Of a stretch of DNA of 64,000 nt, positions 1 through 10,934 are shown in pieces (the first letter of the stretch is position 1; every line of letters starts with the position of its first letter). A model generated the notes under the pieces. That model was given only the letters and a program-made list of their open reading frames with translations, was not told the DNA's origin and made no database searches. The stretch is from assembly GCA_036417435.1 (NCBI GenBank), contig CM070907.1, forward strand, positions 59,070,001-59,134,000, read 5' to 3'. Both the position numbers and the translations under genes were made by a program. The stretch is from Inia geoffrensis. Its lineage: Eukaryota; Chordata; Mammalia; Artiodactyla; Iniidae.

Positions 1-560
1 CACTACAGAAGAAAGTGTATTCTGTTAGTTTTGGATGGAATGTCTTATAAATATCAATTAAGTCCATCTTGTTTAATGTATCATTTAAAGCTTGTGTTTT
101 CTTATTTTCATTTTGGATGATCTGTCCATTGGTGAAAGTAGGTGTTAAAGTACCCTACTATGATTGTTTTACTGTTGATTTCATCTTTTATGGCTGTTAT
201 CATTTGCCTTATGTATTGAGGTACTCCTATATTGGGTGCATAAATATTTACAATTGTTATATGTTCTTGTTGGATTGATCCCTTGATCATTATGTAGTGT
301 CCTTCTTTGTCTCTTGTAATAGTCTTTGTTTTAAAGTCTATTTTGTCTGAAATAAGAATTGCTACTATAGCTTTCTTTTGATTTCCATTTGCATAGAATA
401 TCTTTTTCCATCCCTTCACTTTCAGTCTGTATGTGTCCCTAGGTCTGAAGTGGGTCTCTTGTAGACAGCAAATATATGGGTCTTGTTTTTGTATCCATTC
501 AGCCAGTCTATGTATTTTGGTTGGAGCATTTAATCCATTTACATTTAAGGTAGTTATCAA
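1..560 (-). pseudogene. L1 ORF2 N-terminus (endonuclease domain), broken
   Basis: L1 ORF2 encodes an APE-like endonuclease followed by a reverse transcriptase, which together nick target DNA and copy the RNA. The open part (560 to 108) gives about 150 residues of endonuclease. It keeps the N-terminal NVNGLNAP block and the QETH motif, which holds the catalytic Glu. The third catalytic block, normally GDFN, reads GYFN here, so the metal-binding Asp is replaced by Tyr. A stop follows shortly after, near 108. ORF2 continues in disrupted form to position 1. The frame opens with TTG rather than ATG at the expected start. This copy cannot encode an active enzyme. Confidence 0.9.
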
Positions 561-574
561 TATGTATGTTCCTA

Positions 575-1534
575 TTACCGTTTTCTTATTGGTTTTGGGT
601 TTGTTATTGTAGGTCTTTTCCTTCTCTTGTGTTTCCTGCCTAGAGAAGTTCCCTTAGTATTTGTTGTAAAGCTGGTTTTTTTGGTGCTGAATTCTCTTAG
701 CTTTTTCTTGTCTGTAAAGTTTTTAATTTCTCCATTGAATCTGAATGAGATCCTTGCTGGTGCTGGGTAGAGTAATCTTGGTTTTAGGTTTTTCCCTTTC
801 ATCACTGTAAATATGTCCTGCAACTCCCTTCTGGCTTGCAGAGTTTCTGCTGAAAGATCAGCTGTTAATCTTATGGGGATTCCATTGTATGTTATTTGTT
901 GCTTTTCCCTTGCTGCTTTTAATATTTTTTCTTTGTATTTAATTTTTTATAGTTTGATTAATATGTTTCTTGGCATATTTGTCCTTGGATTTATCCTGTA
1001 TGGGACTCTTTGTCCTTCCTGGACTTGATTGACTATTTCCTTTTGCATATCAGGAAAGTTTTCAACTGTAATCTCTTTAATTATTTTCTCAGTCCCTTTC
1101 TTTTTCTCTTCTTCTGGGACCCCTATTATTCAAATGTTTGTGCATTTAATGTTGTCCCATAGGTCTCTGAGACTGTCCTCAGTTCTTTTCATTCTTTTTC
1201 TTTTTCTGCTCTGCTGTAGTTATTTCCAGTATTTACCTTCCAGGTCACTTATCCGTTCTTCTGCCTCAGTCATTCTGCTATTGATTCCTTCTAGAGAATT
1301 TTAAATTTTATTTATTGTGTTGTTCATCTTTGTTTGTTTGCTCATTAGTTCTTCTAGGTCCTTGTTAAACATTTCTTGTGTTTTCTCCATTTTATTTCCA
1401 AGATTTTGGATCATCTTCACTATCATTACTCCGAATTCTTTTTCAGGAAGACTACCTATTTCCTCTTCATTTGTTTGGTCTTGTGGGTTTTTATGTTGCT
1501 CCTTCATCTGCTGTGTATTTTTCAGTCTTCTCAT
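575..1534 (-). pseudogene. L1 ORF1 (RNA-binding chaperone), frameshifted
   Basis: ORF1p is the trimeric nucleic-acid chaperone that coats L1 RNA. On the minus strand an ATG at 1534 opens the N-terminal part (to about 1301), with the family signature SLPEKEF followed by the coiled-coil start MIVKMIQNLG. The middle, covering the RRM-like domain, is out of frame. The C-terminal domain is open again from 823 to 575 (MKGKNLKPRLLYP, then a basic Lys/Arg-rich tail). The breaks between these blocks make it a pseudogene. It lies directly upstream of ORF2 in normal L1 order. Confidence 0.88.
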
Positions 1535-2183
1535 TTTGCTTAACTTACTGTTTGGGCTCTCATTTTCTCAGGCTGCAGGTTCGTAGTTCCCGCTGTTTTT
1601 GTTTCTGCCCGCAGTGGGTAAGGTTGGTTCAGTGGGTTGTGTAGGCTTCCTGGTGGCGGGGACTGGTGCCTGTGTTCTGGTGGATGAGGCTGGACCTTGT
1701 CTTTTTGGTGGGCAGGACTGTGTCCAGTGGTGTCTTTTGGCGTGTCTGTGAACTTATTATGTGTTTAGGCAGCTTCTCTGCTAATGGGTGGGGTTCTGTT
1801 CCTGTCTTGCTAGTTGTTTGACATGGGGTGTCCATCAATGGAGCTTGCTGGTTGTTGAGTGGAGCTGGTTCTTAGCACTGAGATGGAGATCTCTGGGAGA
1901 TCTCTCACCAACATAGCACGAGAGCCTGGGAAGTCTCTAGTGAACGAATGTCCTGAATTTGTTTCTCCCACCTCAGAGGCTCAGGCCTGACACCTGGCTG
2001 CAGCCACATGGCCAGGTACATGGGTAGTTTCTTGCCTTTTGGGAAGTCTGAGGTCTTCTGCCAGCATTCAGTAGGTGTTCTGTAGGAATCGTTCCACATG
2101 TAGATGTCATTTTGATGTGTTTGTGGGGAGGAAGGTCATCTCCATGTCTTACTGCTCTGCCATCTTGAAGGTCCTCTCGCCCC
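1535..2183 (-). promoter_or_regulatory. L1 5'UTR / internal promoter region
   Basis: About 650 bp of non-coding leader precedes the ORF1 ATG on the minus strand. In L1 elements this segment holds the internal Pol II promoter that starts transcription at the element's first base. It is GC-richer than its flanks. I infer promoter function from position only. I saw no verified YY1 or RUNX site, and the copy is old. Confidence 0.7.
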
Positions 2184-2999
2184 ATGATCTATCCTAACAC
2201 AAATGAAGACCTTGATATCTGACAAAGCCTGCAATCTCAGGAGCTCACTGACCTTTGAAATCATTGCAATCATTGCAAAGGAAAAGGAAGACTTCCAAAT
2301 GACAGAAGTGTGACCTTTTCCCTGCCATATTTTTGGTTATAAAGCAATATGCTGAATACAGGCTCCTGTGCCTCTACCTCTTCTAGGCTTCATCAATGAT
2401 GACTTGCCTTTGTGGTCTAAGCACCCATGTAAGAAATTACTTAGTGTGTCCATGTTACAATCTAGACACAGTCAAGGAATTGCTGAGTCATCAGCTATTA
2501 GGATCTAAAATTAGTCCTGCTTTCATCAACATAATATTCATAATGACATAATATTCATGATGACAGCTGCATTCCTTTCCTCACCCCACGTTTTCTGTGT
2601 TGCCATACTCTTTACAGTAACAGTAATTACAACAACTACAGAAGTATTACTTTTTATCTCACCCATGTGAAGTACCAGGCATTAGCCTGGCACTTGGCAT
2701 GCAAGGTTAATTATGCCTATCTCCAATATCAATGTTACCTTCTCTATACTACCTAGATTGAATTGAGGTTCAGTAAGGTTAGGTGACTTATTGAAGTTAC
2801 AGTGCTAGGGAATGGATTTATCTCTCATTTTCTTTATTTACCAATTTCCAATCTCAGCATTTTAATGCTAACTTACCTCATAATTTTTCCCAGTAAATAT
2901 GAATGAAATAACCTTATGATGTCTTGATACCACCATCTCACTGTTCCCTGAAAATATAACACAATTTCTAACTCTGCTTCTTCTGTTTTCACAGAGTGG
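2184..2999. other. No gene; one weak MIR remnant
   Basis: This stretch between the L1 5' end and an L2 copy has no coding signal. At about 2680-2830 (minus) a decayed MIR can be made out: the order 'gaggttcagtaaggttaggtgactta' follows the MIR core read backwards (the 'gaaactgaggctcagagaggttaagtgac' block of the family). Nothing else is recognised. Confidence 0.5.
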
Positions 3000-3520
3000 A
3001 ACAACCTCCAGTTAGAGAACTCTTCCCTAAAGCACATTCATTCAAAACACAGCTCATATCCATCCTATCCAGAAGGTGTTGTATATTTTATTGGTTTCAA
3101 TTCTGACCTGACAACTTTGAGATCTTGGTTCTGCTGACTTCATCTCTTAAAGTTCTTGGCTTTTACTTTATGTTCCAGCAACATGAAGCCACTGGGCACA
3201 AAATGTACTTCCTTATATTTTGGTGTTTCTGCTTATGCTCTGCCTCAGACATTTTATTCAAAATCTTTATTCAGTGAGCACCTATTATCATCTTTTATAA
3301 ATCATATTAGCTATTACCTCTTCTAGTGAGCCTATTCTGATTCTTAAGTTCTCAGTTTCTATAATAATAATCCATGCTTCCTCTTTAACTTGCTGAGCAC
3401 CCTGCTGTAGTAAAATTATTCATTTATCTGTCTTTCTCCCTCATAAGCCAATGTCTTGTTGCCTCCATGGCACTTTGTCTAAAGCCTGATACATTTGTAA
3501 ATAAGTACATGGAAAGAATA
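3000..3520 (+). mobile_element. L2 LINE 3' fragment
   Basis: The run from about 3060 to 3520 follows the 3' part of L2 in order: a 'cttccctgatt'-like block, the 'tgcttcctctttaac...gcaccctgctgtagt' block, 'ttatctgtctttctcc', and the 'aatgtcttgttgcctccatggcactttgt' terminal block. It is highly diverged, as expected for an ancient L2. No reading frame survives. Confidence 0.6.
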
Positions 3521-3614
3521 TATCAAAATATTCCTCATAAATTAGTTATTTCTGTATTTTTCTATTCCAGTCTAAGTTGTCTATTAATCTATTCAATCAA
3601 TAATGTACATGCCC

Positions 3615-3735
3615 TAGGCCAGTGGTCAAGAATGGAACTCTCTAAAGATTGTCTGAATCAAATCCTGGCTTGGCCAAATACTAGACGTATGATCTTGGGC
3701 AAGTTATTTAAAAAATAGAGATAATTGTAGTTCCT
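3615..3735 (+). repeat. MIR SINE fragment
   Basis: The sequence matches the MIR body in order: 'aaatcctggcttggcc', then 'atgatcttgggcaagttattt', the conserved MIR core that normally reads 'tgtgaccttgggcaagttactt'. It is truncated on both sides. Confidence 0.75.
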
Positions 3736-3754
3736 GTTCTTACCAAAAACCAGC

Positions 3755-3890
3755 ACCAACTTGCCAATCATGTGAGGGAGTCATCTGGGAAGTGGCTCCT
3801 CCAACCCTAATCAAACCCTCAAATGACTACAACCTTGGACTACAACCAGAACCATTCAAACTGCCCCGTGAAAACTGTAATTGATAACAA
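3755..3890 (+). mobile_element. MaLR (MLT1-like) LTR fragment
   Basis: The order 'agtggctcctccaaccct', 'caaatgactacaacc' and 'aactgtaattgataac' resembles the 3' half of MLT1 LTRs (non-autonomous ERVL-MaLR retroelements). It ends before the usual terminal TACA/CA. It is a partial, ancient copy with no coding content. Confidence 0.5.
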
Positions 3891-5140
3891 ATATGATTTT
3901 AGTTTTATTCCACTATGTTCTGGGTATTTTATTGATGAGCAGTGAATCTATAAACTCCTTTGTTGACAATGTTTTACTTAGTTTTGTTTCCCTTTTTTTA
4001 GGACTTGAAAACATTATTCCCATATGTTGTATTTCCTTCTCATGTACCTCCCTGGCAAGAGATTCTTTGTCCTGTTATTTTTTCCTTTATTCTCATTATC
4101 ATCACCATCTTTATCAACCATACTTATTTGGAAGTCCTGATACCCTATTGACCATTCCACTGGCTTCTTCAGTGAAATCTCTCCTCCTCTGCAATTCTCC
4201 CCCACTTTAATGGTTATTTTCTCTTTTTCTACATTTTGAATTTTCCTCTACTATAAATAAACACACAAAAATTCCTTTTGTTCTGTAATCCTGCCACACT
4301 GTCACAGTACTATTTACTCATTCATTTAGCCATTTATTCAACAAGTGGAAAATACCACTAAACAGTATCTGCTAGGTGGTTGGAAGATAAAAATAGTTTT
4401 CAAAGGACCATCATTACTTGCATGACCTTACCAACAATTCAATAAGAAATTATAATTTAGGCTGGCAAATGCCATGATGAGAGCCAGAATGTTAAAAAGA
4501 CCATGTACAAGGAGAATGAAGACACAAAATGATGGCAGGAATTAGTCTACAGAGGAGAAGCAAGGATCTTAACTTACCCATGGCCAGAAGTTATCAACAA
4601 GGGTGTGATGGATGGCAGTGTAGCCAGAGACTCAATGAAGCCAAACTTTTCAGAGACCTAGGAAGGAATGGTTATTCGGAATAGCAACGAAAGGTGTGGA
4701 GGACATGGTACTCATTTCTGAACACCAAAGTATTTAAGATATGAAAAAATAAGGAGGTTCCATTTGAAAGGACTGCAGGGTAAGTTGGATTCACAGAAGA
4801 AAACAATGTTAAGGTATGGGAAATATTCAGTGAAAAATTTGAGGAAGTAGAGGATTGTGGAAGTTATGAAATGGATTATCCATACAGCATAATAGAGGGA
4901 TAGAGGGATCCATTACTTATAGGAAGAGAAGGAAGTTAGATGAGGGTATAAGAATTAGAGAAAAATATAAGGGTGAACTTATAGTAGAGGACAGATGACC
5001 AGAGACATTCATCTCTTAAGTAGTGACCAATGGTAGTGCGATGTGAGTCATGACAAATATAAATAACCTGAATTTTTTACTGAAGTATTAGAAGCTCCAA
5101 ACACTTCACACAATGTCTGACACGCAGAAGGCACCTAATT
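3891..5140. other. No gene recognised; possible old L2 traces
   Basis: About 1.25 kb of AT-rich sequence with no coding support. A short block at 4318-4345 ('ctcattcatttagcc...ttcaacaa') looks like the end of an antisense L2, but the rest is too diverged to call. The two opposed ORFs around 3881-4210 have no recognisable domain and look like chance. Confidence 0.5.
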
Positions 5141-5362
5141 CAGTTGACCCTTGAACAACATGGGTTTGAACTGTGAGGGTCCACTTATACACTAATTCTT
5201 TTTCAATAGTAAATACTAAAGTACTGTATGATCTGCGGTTGGTTGAATCAGTGGATGTGAAACTGCAGATATGGAGGAACCACAGACACAGAGGGCTGGC
5301 TATAAATGATATGGGATTTTCCACTGTACGGAGGGTCAGTGCAGTTCTTCAAGGGTCAACTG
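5141..5362 (+). mobile_element. Tigger-like (Tc1/mariner) non-autonomous DNA transposon with matched TIRs
   Basis: The left end begins CAGTTGACCCTTGAA and the right end is its reverse complement (TTCAAGGGTCAACTG), a 15-base perfect terminal inverted repeat after very long decay. The short 222-bp interior carries a MER2/Tigger-like segment ('gcggttggttgaatcagtgg') and no transposase, so it is an internally deleted MITE that relied on a Tigger transposase. The flanking dinucleotides read TT and TC, so the expected TA duplication has decayed. Confidence 0.8.
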
Positions 5363-5747
5363 TCTATCTATGGTGAATGAGAAATCTCTGTGTGGGAGAA
5401 AGAGATTTGTAATTTTATTAAGCTACAGATGGTAATTCAAACAATGAGTATACTGCCCAAGGGGGACATTGTGAAATTCACAGAGTCAAAAACCTCCTGG
5501 GGGAGGTAAGTATCATAAATGTTTATTTCAGCATAGGAGTAAATTACTAGTATACTTACTTATGTATACTGGCATGCAGCACACCTCATCTAAAGATATT
5601 CAAATATATATATATATATGCAACCATTGATGTAGAAAAATGGAAAGATGATAGTTATAATAAAGAAATATGATTAGCTTATTTAATTAACTTATTTAAA
5701 TTATTCAGCACACTTTCACTCTAAACTTGCCATGCTGTATCTGAGAG
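5363..5747. other. No gene; AT-rich
   Basis: No coding or repeat signal apart from a short (TA)n run at about 5605-5620. Confidence 0.5.
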
Positions 5748-5888
5748 CAGTAGTTTGGACCTGCAGTGTCAGAATCACCTGGGGACTTATAAGACATACC
5801 AATGCTTCAACCCAACCTCAGAGCTACTGAGTCAGAAATTGGAAGTGGATCCCAGGTATTGACTCCTAAATATATAATTTAAATGTTG
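5748..5888 (+). mobile_element. MER5A-like hAT-Charlie fragment
   Basis: The order 'cagtagtttggacc', 'tcagaatcacctggggac', 'ctactgagtcagaaa' follows the MER5A consensus ('cagtggttctcaaa ... atcacctggg ... ctactgaatcagaaac'). The right terminal inverted repeat is gone. No coding content is expected in this non-autonomous family. Confidence 0.7.
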
Positions 5889-7364
5889 CCTTACACCTTG
5901 TCTAATAAGCAATTCTATATGTGTACCTTAGACTCATGCTCAGTTCCATTGGGAAAGTATTTGGTGTACTCTAGGACAACCCCTTCCTCCTCCTTCTCAC
6001 CCTGCTGCAGGAAAATATCTACACCATTTCTGACAAATGATTATTGTAATTTTAAAAACACTTAAGTGGTGCGGACCTGACTCTTACATATGGACCATCC
6101 TATATTTTAATATTCTTGATTTTACAAAGTTCTTCCATTTTTTGAACTTATATTTGACTCTGAGGAACTCTTGCTTTTACATACTTCTAAGTGTAACCTT
6201 GTAAATGTTATTTAACTTCTCAGAGTCACTCAGGATGCTATAATAAATCAGAGGAGAGATTTCTAGTCAACTGTGGGTAATGATTTGTGACTCTAAATTC
6301 CTCAGCACAAGATACTTTTTTTTAACCCCATGTGGAACTAAACTTTTAAATGGAACATTCACACACACACACACACACACGCACACAAACTTGGAGTAGG
6401 AAACCGTATACCAATAAATGTGTCATGTATTTACCATGTAAACATATCATCTTTAATTCTTTATTTTTTATCCTCTTAATTCATGTGAACTCTTTAAAAA
6501 TGATTGTGCAAAAGCTCTTTCTATGTACATATGCATTTATAAATATGGATCTATGCTAAAAATTTTAATCTTTCCTAATTAACTGCATTTAAATATTTCT
6601 GTACCATATTTCATATTTGCAGTCAGTTTACATGAAAACAACAGCTGCCTTAGAAAAATAATTGCTGGGAAAGAACCAGGGTATAACTAAGCAACTATGG
6701 GCATTTCCTGGTGAAATAAATCTATTTGATTGAAAGCAACTCTGCATGTTGAAATGGGAATAGAAAAACATCTACAGGTATGTTCCTCTCCCTCAAGGAA
6801 AACTGGATTTCAGATTTAGTTAGATATCTATATTCTCCAACTGTATTTAATAAAAATAGAGTAATAAACTTGTAAACCACCAGGATTCCATGATTCTCAC
6901 GGTGCACATGGAAAGAACTGATATATATTAGTATGGAAACAAGAGAGACTGAACCTAAATTGTATCTATAGACTAACTTGATCAATCAACAAGAGCATTA
7001 AATGATTACTTATTAATTGTAGCTTCATTGAACCTCACGTTTGCTTCATATATTTTATTGACTTTAAATCAGTCTTGATAAACCTGTTATTTGCAAGTTA
7101 GTGGACTATAATGTGATATGTCCTTCTAATTTAAAAAAAAATGTAATTGAGCCTAATACAGGGAATGTACATAGCATAATTTCAATACATATTTGTGTTA
7201 AATTGGTCAATAGTAGGATGAGTTTTGATGTTAGAAACTAATGCAGTTCTACTTGTTGAGTCTTGCTTTGATTTTCTTAATTCATTTGTCTCTAAAATTG
7301 ATGTTTTAAAACTGTTTATTAAATGATCTTTTAAAATGTATATGACAAAAAAAATAAATTTCAA
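5889..7364. other. No gene recognised; contains a (CA)n microsatellite
   Basis: AT-rich sequence without coding support. A (CA)n microsatellite with one G interruption lies at 6360-6386. Short MIR-like words around 6195-6235 are too weak to call. Confidence 0.5.
6360..6386. repeat. (CA)n microsatellite
   Basis: About 12 CA units interrupted by a single G (ACACAC...GCACAC). A simple dinucleotide repeat, likely length-variable. Confidence 0.95.
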
Positions 7365-8180
7365 AAGGTATGCAGTGAAAATTAAGTATTCCTTCCCCTT
7401 TAGATTGTCTGCCTCAATCTTCTGTTAATAGTATTCTTCAAAGTATTTTCTGTTCCCGTCCTTTTTCCCCTTTGTAGCACATAGTAGACAATTAATATTT
7501 GAATAAATATACAAATATATATGCATGTGTGCATATATACATTTATCTATCTACATATGATATTACAAAAATAAGGGGTATTATATATTCGGTTCTGAGC
7601 TTTATCTTTGTTTTTGTTTTGTGGTTTGGTATGTATGCTCACTTTAGCTTAGAGGTGCTTACAGCATATATAGATCCACTTTTACTCTGTAGGAGCATCC
7701 AAGTATTGCTGGTAGACCATTCCAAAATTCAAAATCTCCATTATCCACCCCCACCTCTAATTTACTCCAAATAAACATAGACTATCAGTTTAAAAAAAAA
7801 AAGTCTGCTGTTCAAACAGTTACTAGACAAGTCCTTTTTTCTCCAGTGTCCCCCACGTCCTCACATAAACACATATAACCCCACAGTACAAATGTCATGT
7901 CTGTCAGGCAGGCATGGCTTCAACACATAGCCTTAGGCCCCTTTCCAATCAGATTGTCACACCTTTTCGCCTGCTCCAAAGGTGTTGAACCAAATCACAA
8001 TCCTGCCAGCAGTGATTCTGTGCTTATTTATCCACAACCTTGTCAGCATTGCCTTTTCTCAAATGTGTTAATATTTGCCAGTGTGTCAAGAAGCATCAAG
8101 GTTTCTCATTATTATTTTATCTGACATTTATTTCATTATAAAAGTGACTGAGTATCCCACCCATTTCATTAAAACTTCAG
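7365..8180 (-). mobile_element. Old L1 (L1M-type) 3' portion
   Basis: Read on the plus strand, the text follows the familiar antisense L1 ORF2 C-terminal and 3'UTR order. It has a 'gtatatacat' tract, 'gatccacttttactctgtag', 'ccatttccaatcagattg'-type blocks, 'aatcctgccagcag' (the 'actcccaccagcaat' block) and 'tgtgttaatatttgccagtg'. All frames are broken. It is clearly older than the L1 copies at 17793 and 45391. Confidence 0.6.
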
Positions 8181-8479
8181 ATTACTTTATAAACTTATCT
8201 ATCATTCTTCATCAAGAGTTAGGCTAATTTTCTCATTATTGATCCAATATTACTACATGATATCTGAAGTCAGCATCACAGGCCAAGTGATTCGTAAGCA
8301 AGTTTTATATTTAGAAGGTTAAAGGCAAGATCCTACGTGGATGGTAGAAGTGTCCCTGTGCACAGGTGAGAAGGCAGAGAAGTCACTAGAATGGTAACAT
8401 GTAGGAAAACAACCAAACACAGGGAAGGTATGGTCCAAGCCTTGAAGAAGGGAAAATATAGCAAAAAATACTATTCATT
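8181..8479. other. No gene recognised
   Basis: Non-coding, no recognisable repeat. Confidence 0.4.
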
Positions 8480-8660
8480 GACCTGATGCAAAGAATTAGA
8501 CACTGTATTAGATGATTTCCCTGCCTAGACATTTAAGGTAGAAGTTAGTGCTATAGTTTTACAGAGGAGGAAATGAAAGCTCAGAAATATTACTCACCCA
8601 GTTAATGATGGAGTGAAAACTCAAACCCCAAGTCTGTCTATTTCCACACCTGATATTCTT
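8480..8660 (-). repeat. MIR SINE fragment
   Basis: Antisense MIR order: 'ttttacagaggaggaaatgaaagctcagaaa', then 'aaactcaaaccccaagtctgtc', matching the reverse of the MIR core and its tRNA-related head. Confidence 0.65.
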
Positions 8661-8771
8661 TTCACAGTACCATATTTTTTTTTATCAGCATGCAGATCTG
8701 ATGAGAATCATACAAATATTTCAGAAATAATTATAACTATAGAGATTGATAGAACTCCAAGAAGGAATATA

Positions 8772-8836
8772 GAGGGGGATGGGGGGCGGGGGGGGGAAGG
8801 AGAGAGAGAGTGAGAAAAGGAGAGACAGAGAGAGCT
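8772..8836 (+). repeat. Polypurine (G-rich then GA-rich) tract
   Basis: A 65-bp almost pure purine tract: G runs of 5, 6 and 9, followed by GAGA repeats. Such asymmetric mirror-like tracts can form triplex or G-quadruplex structures; that is inference. Confidence 0.9.
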
Positions 8837-9319
8837 GTCTTTTGCACTTTGCATGTGAGAAAAGGCTCCTCTACACAATGAGTAAAGAAGAAAGGTCATT
8901 GACTTTGAATTGGACACCTTGACTTCATGAACTGTGCTCCAAACTTTCCCTTTTTTGCCAGATTTCAACATCTGCCACTCTTATTCATCCCCAACAATTT
9001 CAATGTACTTGTTCCTCATATAGCTGTAGGTCATACAATAGTTTATATTCTCCCTGAAGCTGAGTTCATTGTAAGTGATTTAATGTGACAGGAGACAGAA
9101 AATTGTATTGGCAGGCTGTTACTAAACTTAATTACTCACCAGATCCAACTCCAATCAATTAACCACAGCACTAGACAACATAAATTCTGGATTAGCCACT
9201 ATGAGAAAGGTTGCTGCTCCTGTTTCTTCTCAATTAACAACTTCACTCCTTTCATTTACTATGCAGAGCCAGAGCCAGTAAAGCTCTGTTAATTTATAAT
9301 AACCATGCTTGATATTTGT
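8837..9319. other. No gene recognised
   Basis: Non-coding; no repeat family identified. Confidence 0.4.
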
Positions 9320-9480
9320 ATGGCAATTGCCATTTTCAAAGCACTTTTATATCTACTAACTCAATTCAGCTCCATCATTCAAATAACTTATTAGTCAAAG
9401 CAGGTAACATTATTCCCACTTCTCAGTTCAGTAAAATGAAACTTGAAGAGGTCAATGGCTCACCCAATATGACATGCTTA
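9320..9480 (-). repeat. MIR-like fragment
   Basis: The order 'caaagcacttttatatctactaactcaattcagc', 'aacattattcccacttctcag', 'aaaatgaaacttgaagaggtcaatgg' is the reverse MIR body, diverged. Confidence 0.55.
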
Positions 9481-9554
9481 AGACATTTCAGACATCAGAC
9501 AAGTCATATAATCCTTGGAGGTCTGCAACCTTAGAAATATTTTTCAGAAAACTC

Positions 9555-9690
9555 CTATATATAACACATGAGGAAGCCAAGGCTAGGAAAACAATTTTTC
9601 CAAAGTCACACACCTAGAAACTGGCAGAACTGGGAAATGAATACCATTCTTGTCTCTTGGCACAGGACGGGCAATACTCAAACGATACTC
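9555..9690 (-). repeat. MIR SINE fragment
   Basis: Contains the reversed MIR core: 'gaggaagccaaggctagg', 'caaagtcacacacctagaaactggcagaac' (family: 'caaggtcacacagctagtaagtggcagagc'). Confidence 0.75.
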
Positions 9691-9879
9691 AGACTCCTAA
9701 CATTTAGAAAGAATACAAAAATCAAAGACATATAGGAGAAATTATGTTTCAACATCATCTACCAGGTCTATTACAACTTGTCTTGCCCTTGTAATACCTC
9801 AAAGTTTTAGGTCATATTTACAAAATGGCAAGAGTAATGGCAAAATTAAAAATTTTAACCAACTATTTGTTTCATCAAC

Positions 9880-10335
9880 ATGCCACAAAACAAAATATAT
9901 TTTAGTTTATTTCTCTCTGAACATATATTCCTTAAATTCTTAGTTCTAAGCTACTTCCTTTTTAACCTTAGTCTACACACCCACCACTATTACTTCATCT
10001 CATTATCTCCCTCCCCTCGCCTACCACTGCCAGCAGCCTGGACTTGTGTGTATCAGTCCCGCTCAGCCAGGCAGCCTTATATACTTTCAATTCAACATTA
10101 TAACCTTTTACCCCACATGTTTTTTTCCTGTGCCTCCAAAGTTCTCACTCGACACTCATTCTCACTCTGTGAACTTTGCCCATCTTCATTTGTCCCACTT
10201 CTGTCTAACTTTGGAAACCACTCATATCTCGCTTATTTCAATATATCTGCTCAGACTGACCAGATCATTTTGATATTTCCTATTTCAAAACACCCAAATC
10301 ACATCCTTGTTGGAGAAAATGAAAAGTGTGACTAA
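9880..10335 (+). other. 151-codon open frame, probably fortuitous
   Basis: One of the longest frames not explained by a recognised transposon. It opens with ATG at 9880 and ends at 10335. The product is rich in Leu, Ser, Phe, His and Pro, with a hydrophobic start (residues 8-32) and no domain I recognise. Part of the same stretch is also open in a second frame (10046-10273). There is no promoter, splice or poly(A) context and no homologous neighbour. Pyrimidine-rich DNA tends to lack stops, so chance is the likeliest explanation. Confidence 0.15.
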
Positions 10336-10339
10336 AATA

Positions 10340-10520
10340 TAAGATAGCACCCACTGTCTGCCAGGCACCATTCAGAGACTTCTGCAAGTGTTATTCTCAC
10401 TGATCATCATAAACAGCCTTTTTTTTTTTTTTTTTTTTTTGGTAAAACCAGAAATGTTAAATGAATTGGCTAGCTCCATTAATTTAGAGAGCTAGCATTA
10501 GAAACTAGATTAAAATATTA
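10340..10520 (-). repeat. MIR fragment interrupted by poly(T)
   Basis: Begins 'cactgtctgccaggcaccattcagagac', the reversed MIR 3' end ('tatgtgccaggcactgttctaagc'). A poly(T) tract fills 10421-10440 and the MIR-like text resumes for a short distance. Confidence 0.55.
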
Positions 10521-10584
10521 CTACTACTGAAAGTAATGATAATAACATTAACAAAATTGCCGTTAAAGTTTTCTCATATACCCA

Positions 10585-10790
10585 AGAGTCCTAAGTGACT
10601 TACACATATTATGGAATTTTACAATCACAATAACAATCATCATAAATACCCCTAACCCCACTTTACACATAAGGCGCAAAGTAGTTAATCATGCTATTCA
10701 AAGTTTTATAACTTATATGTGGTGAAGCTTCAACTTGAACCAAACCAGATGATTTTATAGCTCTTGAACTTTTTATCATGCATCTAAACT
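10585..10790 (-). repeat. MIR SINE fragment
   Basis: Reversed MIR order: 'cctaagtgacttacacatatta', 'ccccactttacacataaggcgcaaagtagttaa', 'cttcaacttgaaccaaaccag'. Confidence 0.65.
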
Positions 10791-10934
10791 TCAAAGAACA
10801 TATATGTGGCAATATACCATGATTTATTATCAAATTTATTATCTGCTTGACTAATACATTTCTGTCACTCTTTCTTGAAGATGGAATAGCCTTGACTCTT
10901 TACACTTTAAAATTGTGTTGGAAGTCAGAGTGTT

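Larger units (their letters stand above)
1..2183 (-). mobile_element. LINE-1 (L1), 5' half, running off the left edge
   Basis: Read on the minus strand, this is a cetartiodactyl-type L1 in order: 5'UTR (about 2183 to 1535), ORF1 (about 1534 to 575), then the start of ORF2 (560 to the window edge). The 5' end falls at 2183, where the L1 promoter leader (GGGGCGAGAGGACC read on the minus strand) stops and unrelated DNA begins. Having a complete 5' end is unusual, because most L1 copies are 5'-truncated. The element is old enough to be dead: ORF1 is split over several frames and ORF2 stops early. The remainder of ORF2 and the 3' tail lie outside the window, so no target-site duplication can be checked. 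Confidence 0.93.

Noticed and set aside
9880..10335. 151-codon ORF as a novel gene
   Set aside because: No domain, promoter, splice or poly(A) context. Pyrimidine-rich DNA lowers stop frequency, and overlapping frames are also open.
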